A stretch of 64,000 nt of DNA, from contig CM048845.1 in the NCBI GenBank assembly GCA_026545225.1, positions 58,222,033-58,286,032 on the forward strand, given 5' to 3'. The translations under genes were made by a program, and so were the position numbers. The stretch's first letter is position 1. Every line of letters starts with the position of its first letter. The notes below the pieces were generated by a model that worked only from the letters and a program-made list of their open reading frames with translations, was not told the DNA's origin and ran no database searches. Below are positions 34,839-44,882 of this stretch, piece after piece. Source of the DNA: Cornus controversa (lineage: Eukaryota; Streptophyta; Magnoliopsida; Cornales; Cornaceae).

Positions 34839-35589
34839 GATTCATGCACCTTAAGTTTTGTAAAACGATAATGTGGATTGCAATACTTTAGAAAAGTCGA
34901 GTGGCCACTCATTTTATTTTTTAGAAAAATACCATTATCGAAACAGATGGGTTGAAACTTTAAAACACACTCTTCCATAGACTTCCTCAATAGTGGATCA
35001 TGAATACTTAAATAAGTAATATATTAGTCTAAACAGTTCTATGGTCTCAAAACTGATTCCATCTAGGATTTGAGCAAATATAGTGGTTTTACTGTATTTC
35101 ATGAGATGCGCAAACTGCATGTGGTCTAAACGCACACCTCACTATCCATCCTGCTTCATACCATCACGGTATGTCACCTGAACATATTACAACAAACCGC
35201 CAACCTTTTGTCCAGTGTGAGGGTTTACCGATATAGAGCCAATCTCATATCTAGCCCAAGTTATCCTCATGGAGTGTGAAACACTCCCACAGGCACTTTA
35301 ATAATTATGTTTGGATTTACCAATGTGGTGCTAATCCCACATCTAATCCAAACACCCTCATAAGTGTAACATCACTTCCAGGCAAGTATAATAGCACGTG
35401 CATTAACTATATATATGAAGATAATAATAACGATACATCATAACTTCATTTTTCATGCAAATAACTGTCACCACAAAGTGTAAATAAACTGAAGAAAAAA
35501 TAACTATCACCATAAGGTGTAAATAAACAGAAAGCTAACTGCAATGTAACATGATATAAAAGAAATATCAGACATCATAACACAATGAC
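34839..35589 (-). other. Copia region between RNase H and the 3' LTR
   Basis: No gene. It contains two near-repeats of a 'TTACCGATATAGAGCCAATCTCATATCTA' type phrase (35225 and 35318 regions) with CACTCCCAC/CACTTCCAG, and the doubled ATAACTGTCACCA..AGTGTAAATAAAC phrase (35460 and 35503). These are short direct repeats of about 40 and 95 bp spacing. Confidence 0.5.
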
Positions 35590-36586
35590 TCTCGAACACC
35601 TGTCAAGATCACGTGCTCCTTAAAAAATTTGCAGCTAAATACCTTTAATGAGAGGATCTGCAATAATATTTTATGTGGGGAACCTCAATAGAACCTTCCT
35701 TAACATTTTCACACACAAAAATTTACTTTATGTCAACAACTTTCAAATCCACAATCAAAATTTCCCAACCACATAGCATGTTTGGTTGTTTCACAACAAT
35801 TAGCCAACTTTGCATCCATAGTGAAATATGTAATAATATATTGCTTAGAGATTTTTTTTTTTCACAAAACACCTCACTCCTTGAACCAACATAAAGATAA
35901 AAACAGAAGTAGATTTCCTAGTACTTGAGCAACCTGTATAGTTATCATCGGAATAACCAACTATCTCTAAGCATTCTGATTTTCTGTAGATCAACATGAA
36001 CTCTTTATTTATCTGGAGATATCTCAAAACTTTCTTCACTACCTTCGAATAAACAATGTGTAGATTTTGCTAAAATCAACTTGACTTCTCACAAAATCAT
36101 TATCGAGACACTTTTATTCTGACAACATATTCTCTTTAACACCTTGAACCTCACTTGGTACACAAATTTTTTATTCCAAAAGTTTTCAATACTTTATCAA
36201 TACAAGCCTTTTGAGAAAGTCCATATTTTTTTTAGTGCATGTATCACATGAATGTCATTGCAAACTAACAAAATATCATCAACATATAAGACAAAGATAA
36301 CAAATTAACTCCCACTGAACTTGAGGTATATGCATTACATCATGATATTCTTCAGGTTGAAACATGTAAATCATTTCCTTAATGTCTCCATTGAGGAACA
36401 TTGTCTAGAAATCTATCTAATGCAACTCAAGATCATATTGTGTGACAATGGCAAAATGACTCTCAAAGAGAAACATTTCAGAGAAACCATCACCTCTTAT
36501 ATCTATCATACACCTCAAAATCATTAAGTATAAAAGAAACTACAAAATTTTAGACTCCCACTGAATTCACACATCCTCAATAAATT
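35590..36586 (-). pseudogene. Copia reverse transcriptase and RNase H, decayed
   Basis: On the minus strand, RT is seen as KTMFLNGDIKEMIYMFQPEEY near 36400 and FVLYVDDILLVCND with the intact YVDD at 36275-36286. RNase H follows at 35845-36039 (VLRYLQINKEFMLIYRKSE, then GYSDDNYTGCSSTRKSTSVF). A C-terminal tail with MLWLGNF-like and KEHVILTGVRES segments reaches about 35590. Frames shift several times and stops occur throughout. The active-site motif survives although the gene cannot be read. Confidence 0.8.
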
Positions 36587-36591
36587 TTACA

Positions 36592-37077
36592 TATAATACC
36601 CCGCTCCAACACATGATATGATATTATCCGCTTTAGGCCATAACCTGCATGGTTTTGCTCTTGGGTTTTACCCCAAAAGGCCTCATACCATTTGAAGAGA
36701 ACATACTACATATAAGCACATCCCCTTCTCCACACCCAGGCGATGTGGGATTGAGCACCCTGTACCCTGTCAGTGTGGTAGCTCAGCCTAGTGTCTGTCT
36801 TCGCACCTGCCCACTCACACCCGTCCACAAGGGTTACTACAATCCACCCCCCTACGAGGCCCGACGTCCTCGTCAGCACACTTTCGGCTAGGTTCAGGCT
36901 CTGATATCAACTGTAATTCCCCACTCCAACACATGGTATGATATTATTCGCTTTGGGCCATAGCCCACACGATTTTGCTCTTGGGTTTTACCCCAAAAGG
37001 TCTCATACCATTTGAAGAGAACATACTACATTTAAGCACATCCCCTTCTCAACACCCAGGTGATATGGGATTGAGCA
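36592..37077 (-). repeat. Left TRIM element of the inverted pair
   Basis: 486 bp. LTRs at 36592-36757 (3') and 36912-37077 (5'). The primer site, revcomp TGATATCAGAGCC, is at 36897-36909 (tRNA-iMet type with one change). The internal part, about 150 bp, has no ORF of note. The open frames here are translations of LTR sequence. Confidence 0.9.
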
Positions 37078-37100
37078 TACCACACTGACAAGGTACAAGG

Positions 37101-37584
37101 TGCTCAATCCCACATCGCCTGGGTGTGGAGAAGGGGATGTGCTTATATGTAGTATGTTCTCTTCAAATGGTATGAGGCCTTTTGGGGTGAAACCCAAGAG
37201 CAAAATCATGCAGGCTATAGCCCAAAGCGGACAATATCATACCATGTGTTGGAGCAGGGTATTACAGTTGGTATCAGAGCCTGAACCCAGCCGAAAGTGT
37301 GCCGACGAGGACGTCGGGCCTCGTAGGGGGTGGATTGTAGCAACCCTTGTGGATGGGTGTGAATGGGCGGGTGCGAAGACAGACACTGGGCTGAGCTACC
37401 ACACTGACACGGTACAGGGTGCTCAATCCCACATCGCCTGGGTGTGGAAAAGGGGATATGCTTATATGTAGTATGTTCTCTTCAAATGGTATGAAGCCTT
37501 TTTGGGTTAAACCCAAGAGCAAAATCGTGCGGGCTCAAGCCCAAAGCGGACAATATCATACCATATGTTGGAGCGGGTATTATA
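37101..37584 (+). repeat. Right TRIM element of the inverted pair
   Basis: 484 bp. LTRs at 37101-37266 (5') and 37420-37584 (3'). The primer site TGGTATCAGAGCC at 37269-37281 matches the tRNA-iMet motif perfectly. The LTR starts TGCTCAATCCCACATCG. The 23-bp spacer to its left (37078-37100, ending GACAAGGTACAAGG) resembles the sequence that precedes its own 3' LTR (GACACGGTACAGGG), that is, a second PPT-side fragment. Confidence 0.9.
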
Positions 37585-37589
37585 TTACA

Positions 37590-38060
37590 ATGACATGTTT
37601 CAACAATTTTCATAGGTTTAGAGGGATAATAAAAATCATAACCAAAATATCTCTCAATATACTCAATGAAAAGACAAATGACGGTGCGAGAGGATCAAGT
37701 TTCTTAATATCTAGATTATACAATTTCACCTCTACAAGGCATTCTCACACATGTAAATGTCTAAGACTGGGCCTACGGCCCATTCAAAACATTGAGATAT
37801 GTACTAAAACACCACGATTCACACATTCCATATCTGTAACCTCAAAATTGCATTTCTTCTGCATCTTTCCCTTGACACAGTCAACACATAAATTATAATC
37901 TAAAAATTAATAGTCCAATAATCTCATCATTAACCAAGCGTTCATGTCTCTTTCAAGAGATATACCCTAATCTCATATGCCATAGCATAAATGAATCCTC
38001 TCCAACGAAAACGCGATCTTATCCGGAAGGAATAAAGCCCATAGATAAAAAGAGGCATGT
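37590..38060 (-). pseudogene. Copia integrase fragments
   Basis: The minus strand, in changing frames, reads a segment like LDPLAPSFVFSLSILRDILVM and, in the next frame, CLFIEYIERYFGYDFYYPSK. This corresponds to the copia block 'KCxFVGYPxxxxGYxFYxPS' at the end of integrase. Upstream, an HGKM-like stretch near 37870 fits the pre-integrase zone. Very decayed; the catalytic core is not recognisable. Confidence 0.45.
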
Positions 38061-38164
38061 ATGATCTCTCTTGAATCAATCATTATATATATTCAGGCAC
38101 GTTTACCTAATTGGGCTCAAAAATTACCACAATAATTTTCATACATGCGTTGTTTTCCTTCAAC

Positions 38165-38880
38165 TAAATCTTAAAATTGTGACAGTCTTTCTTTTGATGC
38201 CCTCTCATTTTGCAGAACCAACATTCATCATTCCTTTGATCATGTTTTCCTTTATTGCTCTGTTTTAACTTTTTTGTTCTACCTGATTTCCTTTCTTGCC
38301 GCTTATTTTCTTCTAGAAAATATTCTTACTGCTATCATTTACGACAAGATGGTCTGACTCAATTTTAATTCCCTTGAGCCCCTCTTCCTCAATCACACAA
38401 ATTGCTAATAGCTGGTTAATATCTTATTTTGTCTCATGTGAATTATAATTCACCTTGAATTTCTCAAAAAGACCTAAACAGAGAATTAATATATCACCAT
38501 GTGGATTAGTAACTCATCATCAAATGTGATTCTCTGCTCCCTCAAACCATTAACCAATTTACACATTGTATAAATGTGCTCCCTCACTGAACCATTGCCA
38601 TCATATCTAGTTGACACATGTTGTGTCAAATAATAATACTTTAGTTGCTTCTTGGTGTCATTAACTACTTCCTGATCAGATTATGAAGCTTCTTAGTAGT
38701 ATCAAATACTAGAATACCACTCCCACAAGTCACACCAATAGAAGCATAAATCAATCTTACAAAAATTGAATTATCTTTAGTCCACTTAAAATGTAACAAC
38801 CTCACTATCTGAGAAGACTCTGCAACCAGTATAGAGGGTTTCTCCTTAAAAGGTACAGACTCATAGTCTAAGAAACCCAA
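38165..38880 (-). pseudogene. Copia gag with zinc knuckle, decayed
   Basis: 38665-38880 reads MGFLDYESVPFKEKPSILVAES and VRLIYASIG, the N-terminal part. The middle, in a shifted frame, gives FEKFKVNYNSHETK and AICVIEEEGLKGIK, close to the UBN2-type gag consensus of copia elements. At 38170-38229 it ends with CWFCKMRGHQKKDC, a CX2CX4HX4C knuckle that would bind the element RNA. Frameshifts separate the parts. Confidence 0.75.
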
Positions 38881-39818
38881 TATAATATCAAAACATGTCC
38901 CCTAGGTAAATATAATTTGAACCATCCAGTGGTTCAATCCCTGTAAGCTATTTCTGAATTGCGGAAGCATCTATAACCTCAATACATGTTATATTAAATA
39001 ACACCACATATACAACATATAAAATAATATGTCACAACTTTAGGAATTATCACTTTAATTCGTACTTGGAGTTTTAAGTCGAATTTATCAGGGTGTTTTA
39101 CTATGTGCAAAACCTTCCACCCTGCGGGAACAGGTAAGATGTCATCTAAAAATTACCTTTGAGCAAAATTTTAAATACATTTACCCCCCAAATTTGTAAT
39201 TAAATCGCACATAGAGCTAGTTGATTATGTTTGAATTATTACTAACCACTTCCACTACCTTTGGGTAAGAGGGTTATTTAGTTCTAACCCAAACGCTCTC
39301 AACTATTCTACTCACTTATCCTACATTAAGACACTGATCACCTTTGGACAGAACTAATGCCCCAATATAGGTAAGTGCACTATAAGACCTTAATAAGACC
39401 AATATTTATCTTTAAAATTTTCAAAAATAATAACCTACATGAGTGAATGTCACCTTTGGGTAGACATTACTCACTTTGGATACTACCTTGAAACAGTCAC
39501 TTTACCGGTTCTCCTAAACCCCAAGGAAAGACCTAAACTTTAAAATTCCATTTTTATTTAGGTTCACAAACTTCTTTATAATGCACATAAAAATAAACCC
39601 AAAAATTATAGAACAAAATATGAACATGGATCACTTATAACTTGAATATAAAGAAATATATTTATAATCATCCATGCACATAAAAATAAAAATAAAAATA
39701 AAAAAAGATAACAAAATTTAACCGACCACAAAATTTGGTATATGTAATATAATATCACATTCTAATAAACAATTCAAAAGAAAAAGAAAATCTTTTTGAA
39801 TCAAACAAAATATATATG

Positions 39819-39854
<36 letters not shown>

Positions 39855-40600
39855 TTCTATTGTCATCTCAATACGTATCATGGTACTCTTGAATGCCTTT
39901 ATTAATGCATGTGAATTGAGCACAAAGTGAGGCATAAAATAACCAATCAAGTTACTTAGGTGATCAAAAGTCAAATCCAAAACCCATATAACAATATACA
40001 AAATTGATATATCATGTATCCATCTATGCATACAATCACCAAGTTCCTAAGGCTAATAAAAGCTTTTGCTTTTAAAGAAAGGACAAAACTTGATGTGCAT
40101 AAACAATCATATATGTGAATACTGGTAAAAAGAAATCACAATGTTATTTATTCAAAACACTCACGAAGGTCGAGAAACCAGCCACTTGTTTCTCAACTCA
40201 AAATTGATCAAAAGAAATCACTATATATCATCTTACTATGTGCACGTAAATAGATATATACACACACTGGATGAAAAAACTTCAAATTATCCATGAAAAC
40301 CGAGACAAGCAATCCCATCATATTTGACTTGCAAAAATTTTCAATCTCACAGCATATATATATATATATAACAAGGTTAGGTTTTCAAGATTTTTCAATT
40401 TAAGTTCATTGACAATCTCATCAAGTGACACATGGCTTCTTAAGTAAAAAATCCACTGCTTGCGAATATGAAAATAGGAAACCGTTGGCACTAAATCGAT
40501 GATCTCATTGATTTATAACTATAGCCATAAAAGTGTATATATATATATATATATATATAGATTCTTGAAATCTACAAATAAAAACTTTAGCCCTAATTAT
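38881..40600 (-). other. Copia leader region
   Basis: 1.7 kb between gag and primer site without a supportable gene, long for a copia leader. It contains (AT)n or (TATG)n tracts at 39811-39854, 40353-40370 and 40535-40559 and a short A-rich (AAATAA)n tract near 39685. The open frame 39801-40031 is mostly microsatellite. Confidence 0.55.
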
Positions 40601-40613
40601 GGCTTTGATACCA
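40601..40613 (-). other. Copia primer-binding site
   Basis: TGGTATCAAAGCC on the minus strand, two bases from the LTR. It is the tRNA-iMet type with one change from TGGTATCAGAGCC. Confidence 0.9.
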
Positions 40614-40615
40614 AT

Positions 40616-41091
40616 TGTTGAAAATTAATCCATACTCAACTTGTAGAAATCAAGAATACTGCAATAATTGTAGAAAGAATTTTAATTGACATACCTGAAT
40701 GAAAATTAAACTGTAGAATACCTCTGAGTTTTTGCAAAAGATCCTTAGAGAGCTCTACCCCCTTTCTGAGAGTTGTTCTTCGATAGGGCTGAATAAGGGT
40801 TATGAAACCCTTATTTATAACAACAATAGGGGGGACGGCTTCTCTACAAATAAAATACCTAAGTCTCCCTTCCTATCATGGAGACCTAGATATCAACGAT
40901 TAGAATTAAATCCCACTAAATAAAGTTGAAAAATCACAATCCAACGGTATAAATATTATACTGTCAATTAGACCACAATTGACAAGTATAACCCCAACCC
41001 ATCAAATAACAATAATTACATTGCAATCTAATTTTAGAAATAATGCATAGAATTACAAATAAAATATTTTATTTATTAAAATATTCTAACA
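40616..41091 (-). repeat. Copia 5' LTR
   Basis: 476 bp, identical in length and ends to 34352-34827, followed by the TGAAG target duplication. Confidence 0.95.
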
Positions 41092-41096
41092 TGAAG

Positions 41097-41882
41097 TTCT
41101 ACACCAAACATGCAAATGATCTTCAAAGGCATGAAGCTTAATCTTTGAAAGAAAACGTCAATGATTTGAACAAGGATTTGATTGATTGAAGTTTCTAGAT
41201 GGTTTCAACTGCATGTGGATATCATTTATCAATTAGGAGAGTCATGTAGTCTAGGTAAAATGGTGAGAACACATATATTTCGAAACAGGAGGTTCCGACC
41301 TTGAAAATTAGAGGTTTCAACAAAATTTTCAGAAAATTCAAGGTTGGACCGGTCCAGTTCAAACCTGGACCGGTCCAAGAACTCTTGGAACTTCAATCCT
41401 TGTAGGACAAAGCCCTGGATTGGTCCATGTACGGGCTGGACCAATCCAAGCCTCCTGATGTGGCTTTTTGGCTCTACAGGCTTCCTATTTTGACTGGTTT
41501 TGACTCTAAAATTTTCTTAAACTTTGGGATTCATTTTCTAATGATTTTAAGGTTGGACTGGTCCAGTTCAAACCTGGACCGGTCCAAGAACTCTTGGAAC
41601 TTCAATCCTTGTAGGACAAAGCCCTGGACTGGTCCATGTATGGGCTGGACCAGTGAAAGCCTCCTGATGTGGCTTTTTGGCTCTACAGGCTTCCTATTTT
41701 GACTGGTTTTCACTCTAAAATTTTTTTTAACTTTGGGATTCATTTTCTAATGATTTTAAACTTGTTTTCAAGAAAAATTAGAGTTTCTAACATTTATAAA
41801 AATCTCATATGATTTCTCTCTTATTAAACTTTCAAGATATGCGTCGTCGAATTTCGATGCATCCTAATGGGGATTACGATGC
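41097..41882. repeat. Continuation of the copia target sequence, with a two-copy tandem repeat
   Basis: 41340-41548 and 41550-41758 are two head-to-tail copies of about 209 bp with roughly a dozen differences. Each contains CTGGACCGGTCCA-type words in both orientations (CTGGACCGGTCCAAGAACTC), giving a short palindromic core. The open frames 41229-41444, 41427-41702 and 41531-41743 translate this repeat and are not genes. The sequence is probably LTR-derived. Confidence 0.7.
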
Positions 41883-42060
41883 ATCATAACTAGACCTATA
41901 AACAGATCTGATTCAGACTAGATCATAGTCAATCCAATCCGAATCCAATAAGCATTTTAGGTGATCCGGTCTAAAAATCCAATGAATTTTTTCTTAATGA
42001 ATCCATATCTAATATTTAAATTATCGAATCTCCGATCCGAAAATCCGATCTGAAAATCAA

Positions 42061-44882
42061 ATTCACACTTTTGTTCAAACAAAATGTTATGAAAAATAGT
42101 CGCAAACCAAGCACAATCACGAAACATGACACAAAACAAATCAAGCACAACGCACAGAACACAAGAATTTATGCGGTTCGGCAATGTGCCTACGTCCATG
42201 GCAAAGATCTGGTAAAAGATTTTACTATGCAAAAATCAAGAGATTATAAGTTTCAATCCAAACCCTAGCTCTCGCTCTCTCACTCTCTTTCTGCGATTTT
42301 AGTGTTTTCCCTCGTCTGTACCTCCAAACCCTTAGATGCCGTTATATATCGGGCTACAAGAGAGTCCTAACCCGGGTCCAAAACTCACAAGCGAAAAATG
42401 GGTCATAAAATTTTGCTCGAGGGCAACATGACTGAGCCCGAGACAAAATTTGGGCCATAACATAACACAGACAAACTTCATCCAAAGTACTCAACAAAAT
42501 TAACGTTTGAACTTCATTCATATAATCATCTGTGTATAAGCTAAAGAGTATAAACGAGAAGCTAGTGTTCATCTTATATCACAAGTTCCTTACAGTTAAC
42601 AATAGACACTTTTTACATTTCCAAAAAGGTATATAACAAATACCAAAAATAAATTGGACATATGAGCTAAAGAGTAGGAACTAGGTAATGTTATATAACT
42701 AGAAAAAGCAAAAGAGAAGTTTAGCAGTTCCAATTTCTTCTAAAATTTTGATACTTCATGTTATCCATATGCCCTACAATAAAATAAAACATGTTAGCTT
42801 ATGCTTAAGATGAATTGATGTCTAAAATCTTGAATTTATGTCGATATAATGAATGGTAAAAAATGACGGAAGATATATGTTGATGTTCTATTTTTATTTT
42901 TTAAAAGGTTCCATCGAAAGTATTATATGTCAATTCTTAACGGAAAAAAATAAAGTATTGTGTCAGTTTCATCTAAAGATGAATTGTAAACGCTAGAGCA
43001 CCAAGCATTAGGTTTCTTCCATTCACCTAGTTAAGCCACCCATCAGTGGAAATAGAAACGAAAGAACAAAGGCTAAAAATTTGTCTAAAAGACAGATGAT
43101 ATATTAATTAATATACAAACCAAGAATGTATTTTGCATATAGTGAATTATTTTGGTTTTATACTTAAAAAAAAAATAAAGCATACAATAATCAATATGGC
43201 TGCATCACATGCTCATTTAAAAACTGGCCAAGAAATTTGGTACCAAGAAGCTATGTTAACCTTCTAGTACTCTACTTGGCCATTTGAACATGAACTTACT
43301 TTGAGCCAAGTTACTTTAGCATATCCCAAGTAATGTTACCTAAAACCTAGATGATATTAGTCTGTGGAAACAGAAGCAAAGCTCCAACGCCACATCCTCT
43401 AAAAAGTAATTTATAGGAGAAACTTGTATAGACTACATGGTTGGAATGTGTTTAAGCATACAAAAGCTAAAGTGATTTCATTTCAAAAAGTAATGATCAA
43501 TGATATATAAAATTATCAAAACTAACAAACGTTTTATTTTTATTTTTTAATTGACAAACGATAAGACTCTTAAACATTAATCACACTATTTCTCTTTAAA
43601 ATGACATTCCGGCATTTTTTTCATTGTGCTAAGACCAACTAAAACCAAAAAGATTCCTATAAATCATATTATTATGATGCAAGATCATAAACACTTAAAA
43701 GAGAATGAAAGAGCTGAAGTCTCAATTCAGGGCTGAATTGAGACTTTTGAATTCATACCATGTCCTCTGCCAACACTCCTCAGCTGAACAACATATTCTA
43801 AGCTCTTCTTAATGGCATCAACTTAATGTGATAAAATAAAATGCCAAATTTAGTTTCATACGAAATGGAATCCAGAGGTGTATTTCATGGTTATGCTAAT
43901 AAAGAGATCATTTTCTAACAGGAGAGACATAAAAGTACTACTTCACCTGCTCAGTAAATTGTACATCCTTGTTTCGATTGGCTACATGTTCTCTTTAAGT
44001 TAGGAGCATGCATCAGAAAAATGTTAGCTTTCATGAAGAAACAAGGTAAAATTCAATGTACTAACACAATTACTTTAGCTAATACTTTTTTTAGTTCCAT
44101 TCTTAGTACAATAAGAGAAAATAAAACTTTACATTTCAAGTTGGATCATAATAACATCATTTCTTTTATTTTTATATATATATGGCATTGGCTTTTGTTT
44201 CAAATATGTTTCTAAATTGTTGATTCAATAGTTTTGTAATGTATATTAAAAAGTATAAAAATTAAGAAACTAATTATTGAAGAAAATATAAAAAACACAA
44301 AGATATAAGCACAATGATCACACTCATTTTAGTTGATGATTTTTTGGAAGAACTTCTAAGTTAACATCTAGTCATTCAATCTAATTAACCACATACCACA
44401 TTTTGTGTATTACATAGATATCCAAGGAATCAGGAAGAACCTTTGAGACAAGGAATTAGGAAGAACCAAACACAAGAGAAAAGTTGAGCAAAGGCCCAAA
44501 AACATAAGCTGCTCTATTCCATTTTCTTCCAAAAATTGATACTTCATTTAGTCCATATGCCCAACAATAAAATTAAAAATGTTAGCTTATGCTCATAAAT
44601 TTTGTTTTAAAACTTTAATAGAAGAAACTTTAGATAAATGTAACTTCCTTACATCATTCAAATAAATATCTTCAGCTTTACTATTTACTATCCATGTTAT
44701 GCACAAGACTTAAAAACAAAAAAGATAAGTGGAGTTAAAGACCAAAAACAAAAGTCACTCCACTTCAATTTATTCCATATGCTTGAATATCACCCTATAA
44801 AGCCTAAAATAAGATTTAAAATATTAGTTCATATATATAAATAACTAAATAAAAAAAATTGCTTCAAAACATATAATATATT
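42061..44882. other. Long non-coding left part of the hAT element
   Basis: 2.8 kb without a gene. 42090-42560 includes AATTTATGCGGTTCGGCAATGTGCCTACGTCCATGG, a phrase of plant LTR elements, so a retro fragment is probably nested here. 42722-42805 and 44513-44594 share a direct repeat (GATACTTCAT..., CCATATGCCC.ACAATAAAA). A third, weaker copy lies at 44758-44830. Duplicated AAGGAAT.AGGAAGAACC phrases lie at 44421 and 44451. Confidence 0.45.
43717..43746. repeat. Perfect 14-bp hairpin inside the hAT element
   Basis: AAGTCTCAATTCAG, GG, CTGAATTGAGACTT: two perfect 14-base arms with a 2-base loop. No gene or terminator is nearby, and its role is unknown. Confidence 0.8.

Larger units (their letters stand above)
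36592..37584. mobile_element. Head-to-head inverted pair of TRIM retrotransposons inserted as one unit
   Basis: Two short non-coding LTR elements, 36592-37077 (minus) and 37101-37584 (plus), face away from a 23-bp spacer. The four LTRs are 166, 166, 166 and 165 bp (36592-36757, 36912-37077, 37101-37266, 37420-37584). A perfect 5-bp duplication TTACA flanks the whole pair (36587-36591, 37585-37589); no duplication is seen at the inner junction. Both outer ends carry the same C-to-T change (TATTATA where the inner LTR has TATTACA). Pair length is 993 bp and it is a large imperfect palindrome. TRIMs depend on enzymes of other elements. Confidence 0.9.
34352..41091 (-). mobile_element. Ty1/copia LTR retrotransposon, structurally complete, coding regions dead
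   Basis: 6740 bp with two 476-bp LTRs (TGTTAGAATATT...TTTTCAACA on the minus strand), a primer site, a polypurine tract and a perfect 5-bp target duplication TGAAG (34347-34351 and 41092-41096). From right to left: leader, gag with zinc knuckle, integrase tail, RT with YVDD, RNase H, so the order is copia. By eye the LTRs differ at about 15 of 476 positions. A TRIM pair is inserted between RT and integrase remains. All coding parts have stops and frameshifts. Confidence 0.95.

Noticed and set aside
36649-37522. Frames of 68-159 residues in the TRIM pair (LLGFTPKGLIPFEENILHIS repeated)
   Set aside because: The same LTR read four times; TRIMs are non-coding.
36592-37584. Cassandra-type TRIM carrying 5S rRNA promoter
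   Set aside because: No 5S-like promoter boxes are visible in the LTRs, so it is a different TRIM family.
41229-41743. Overlapping frames of 70-91 residues with repeated GLKFQEFLDRSRFELD text
   Set aside because: They are readings of the 209-bp tandem repeat; both strands are open and no domain is seen.
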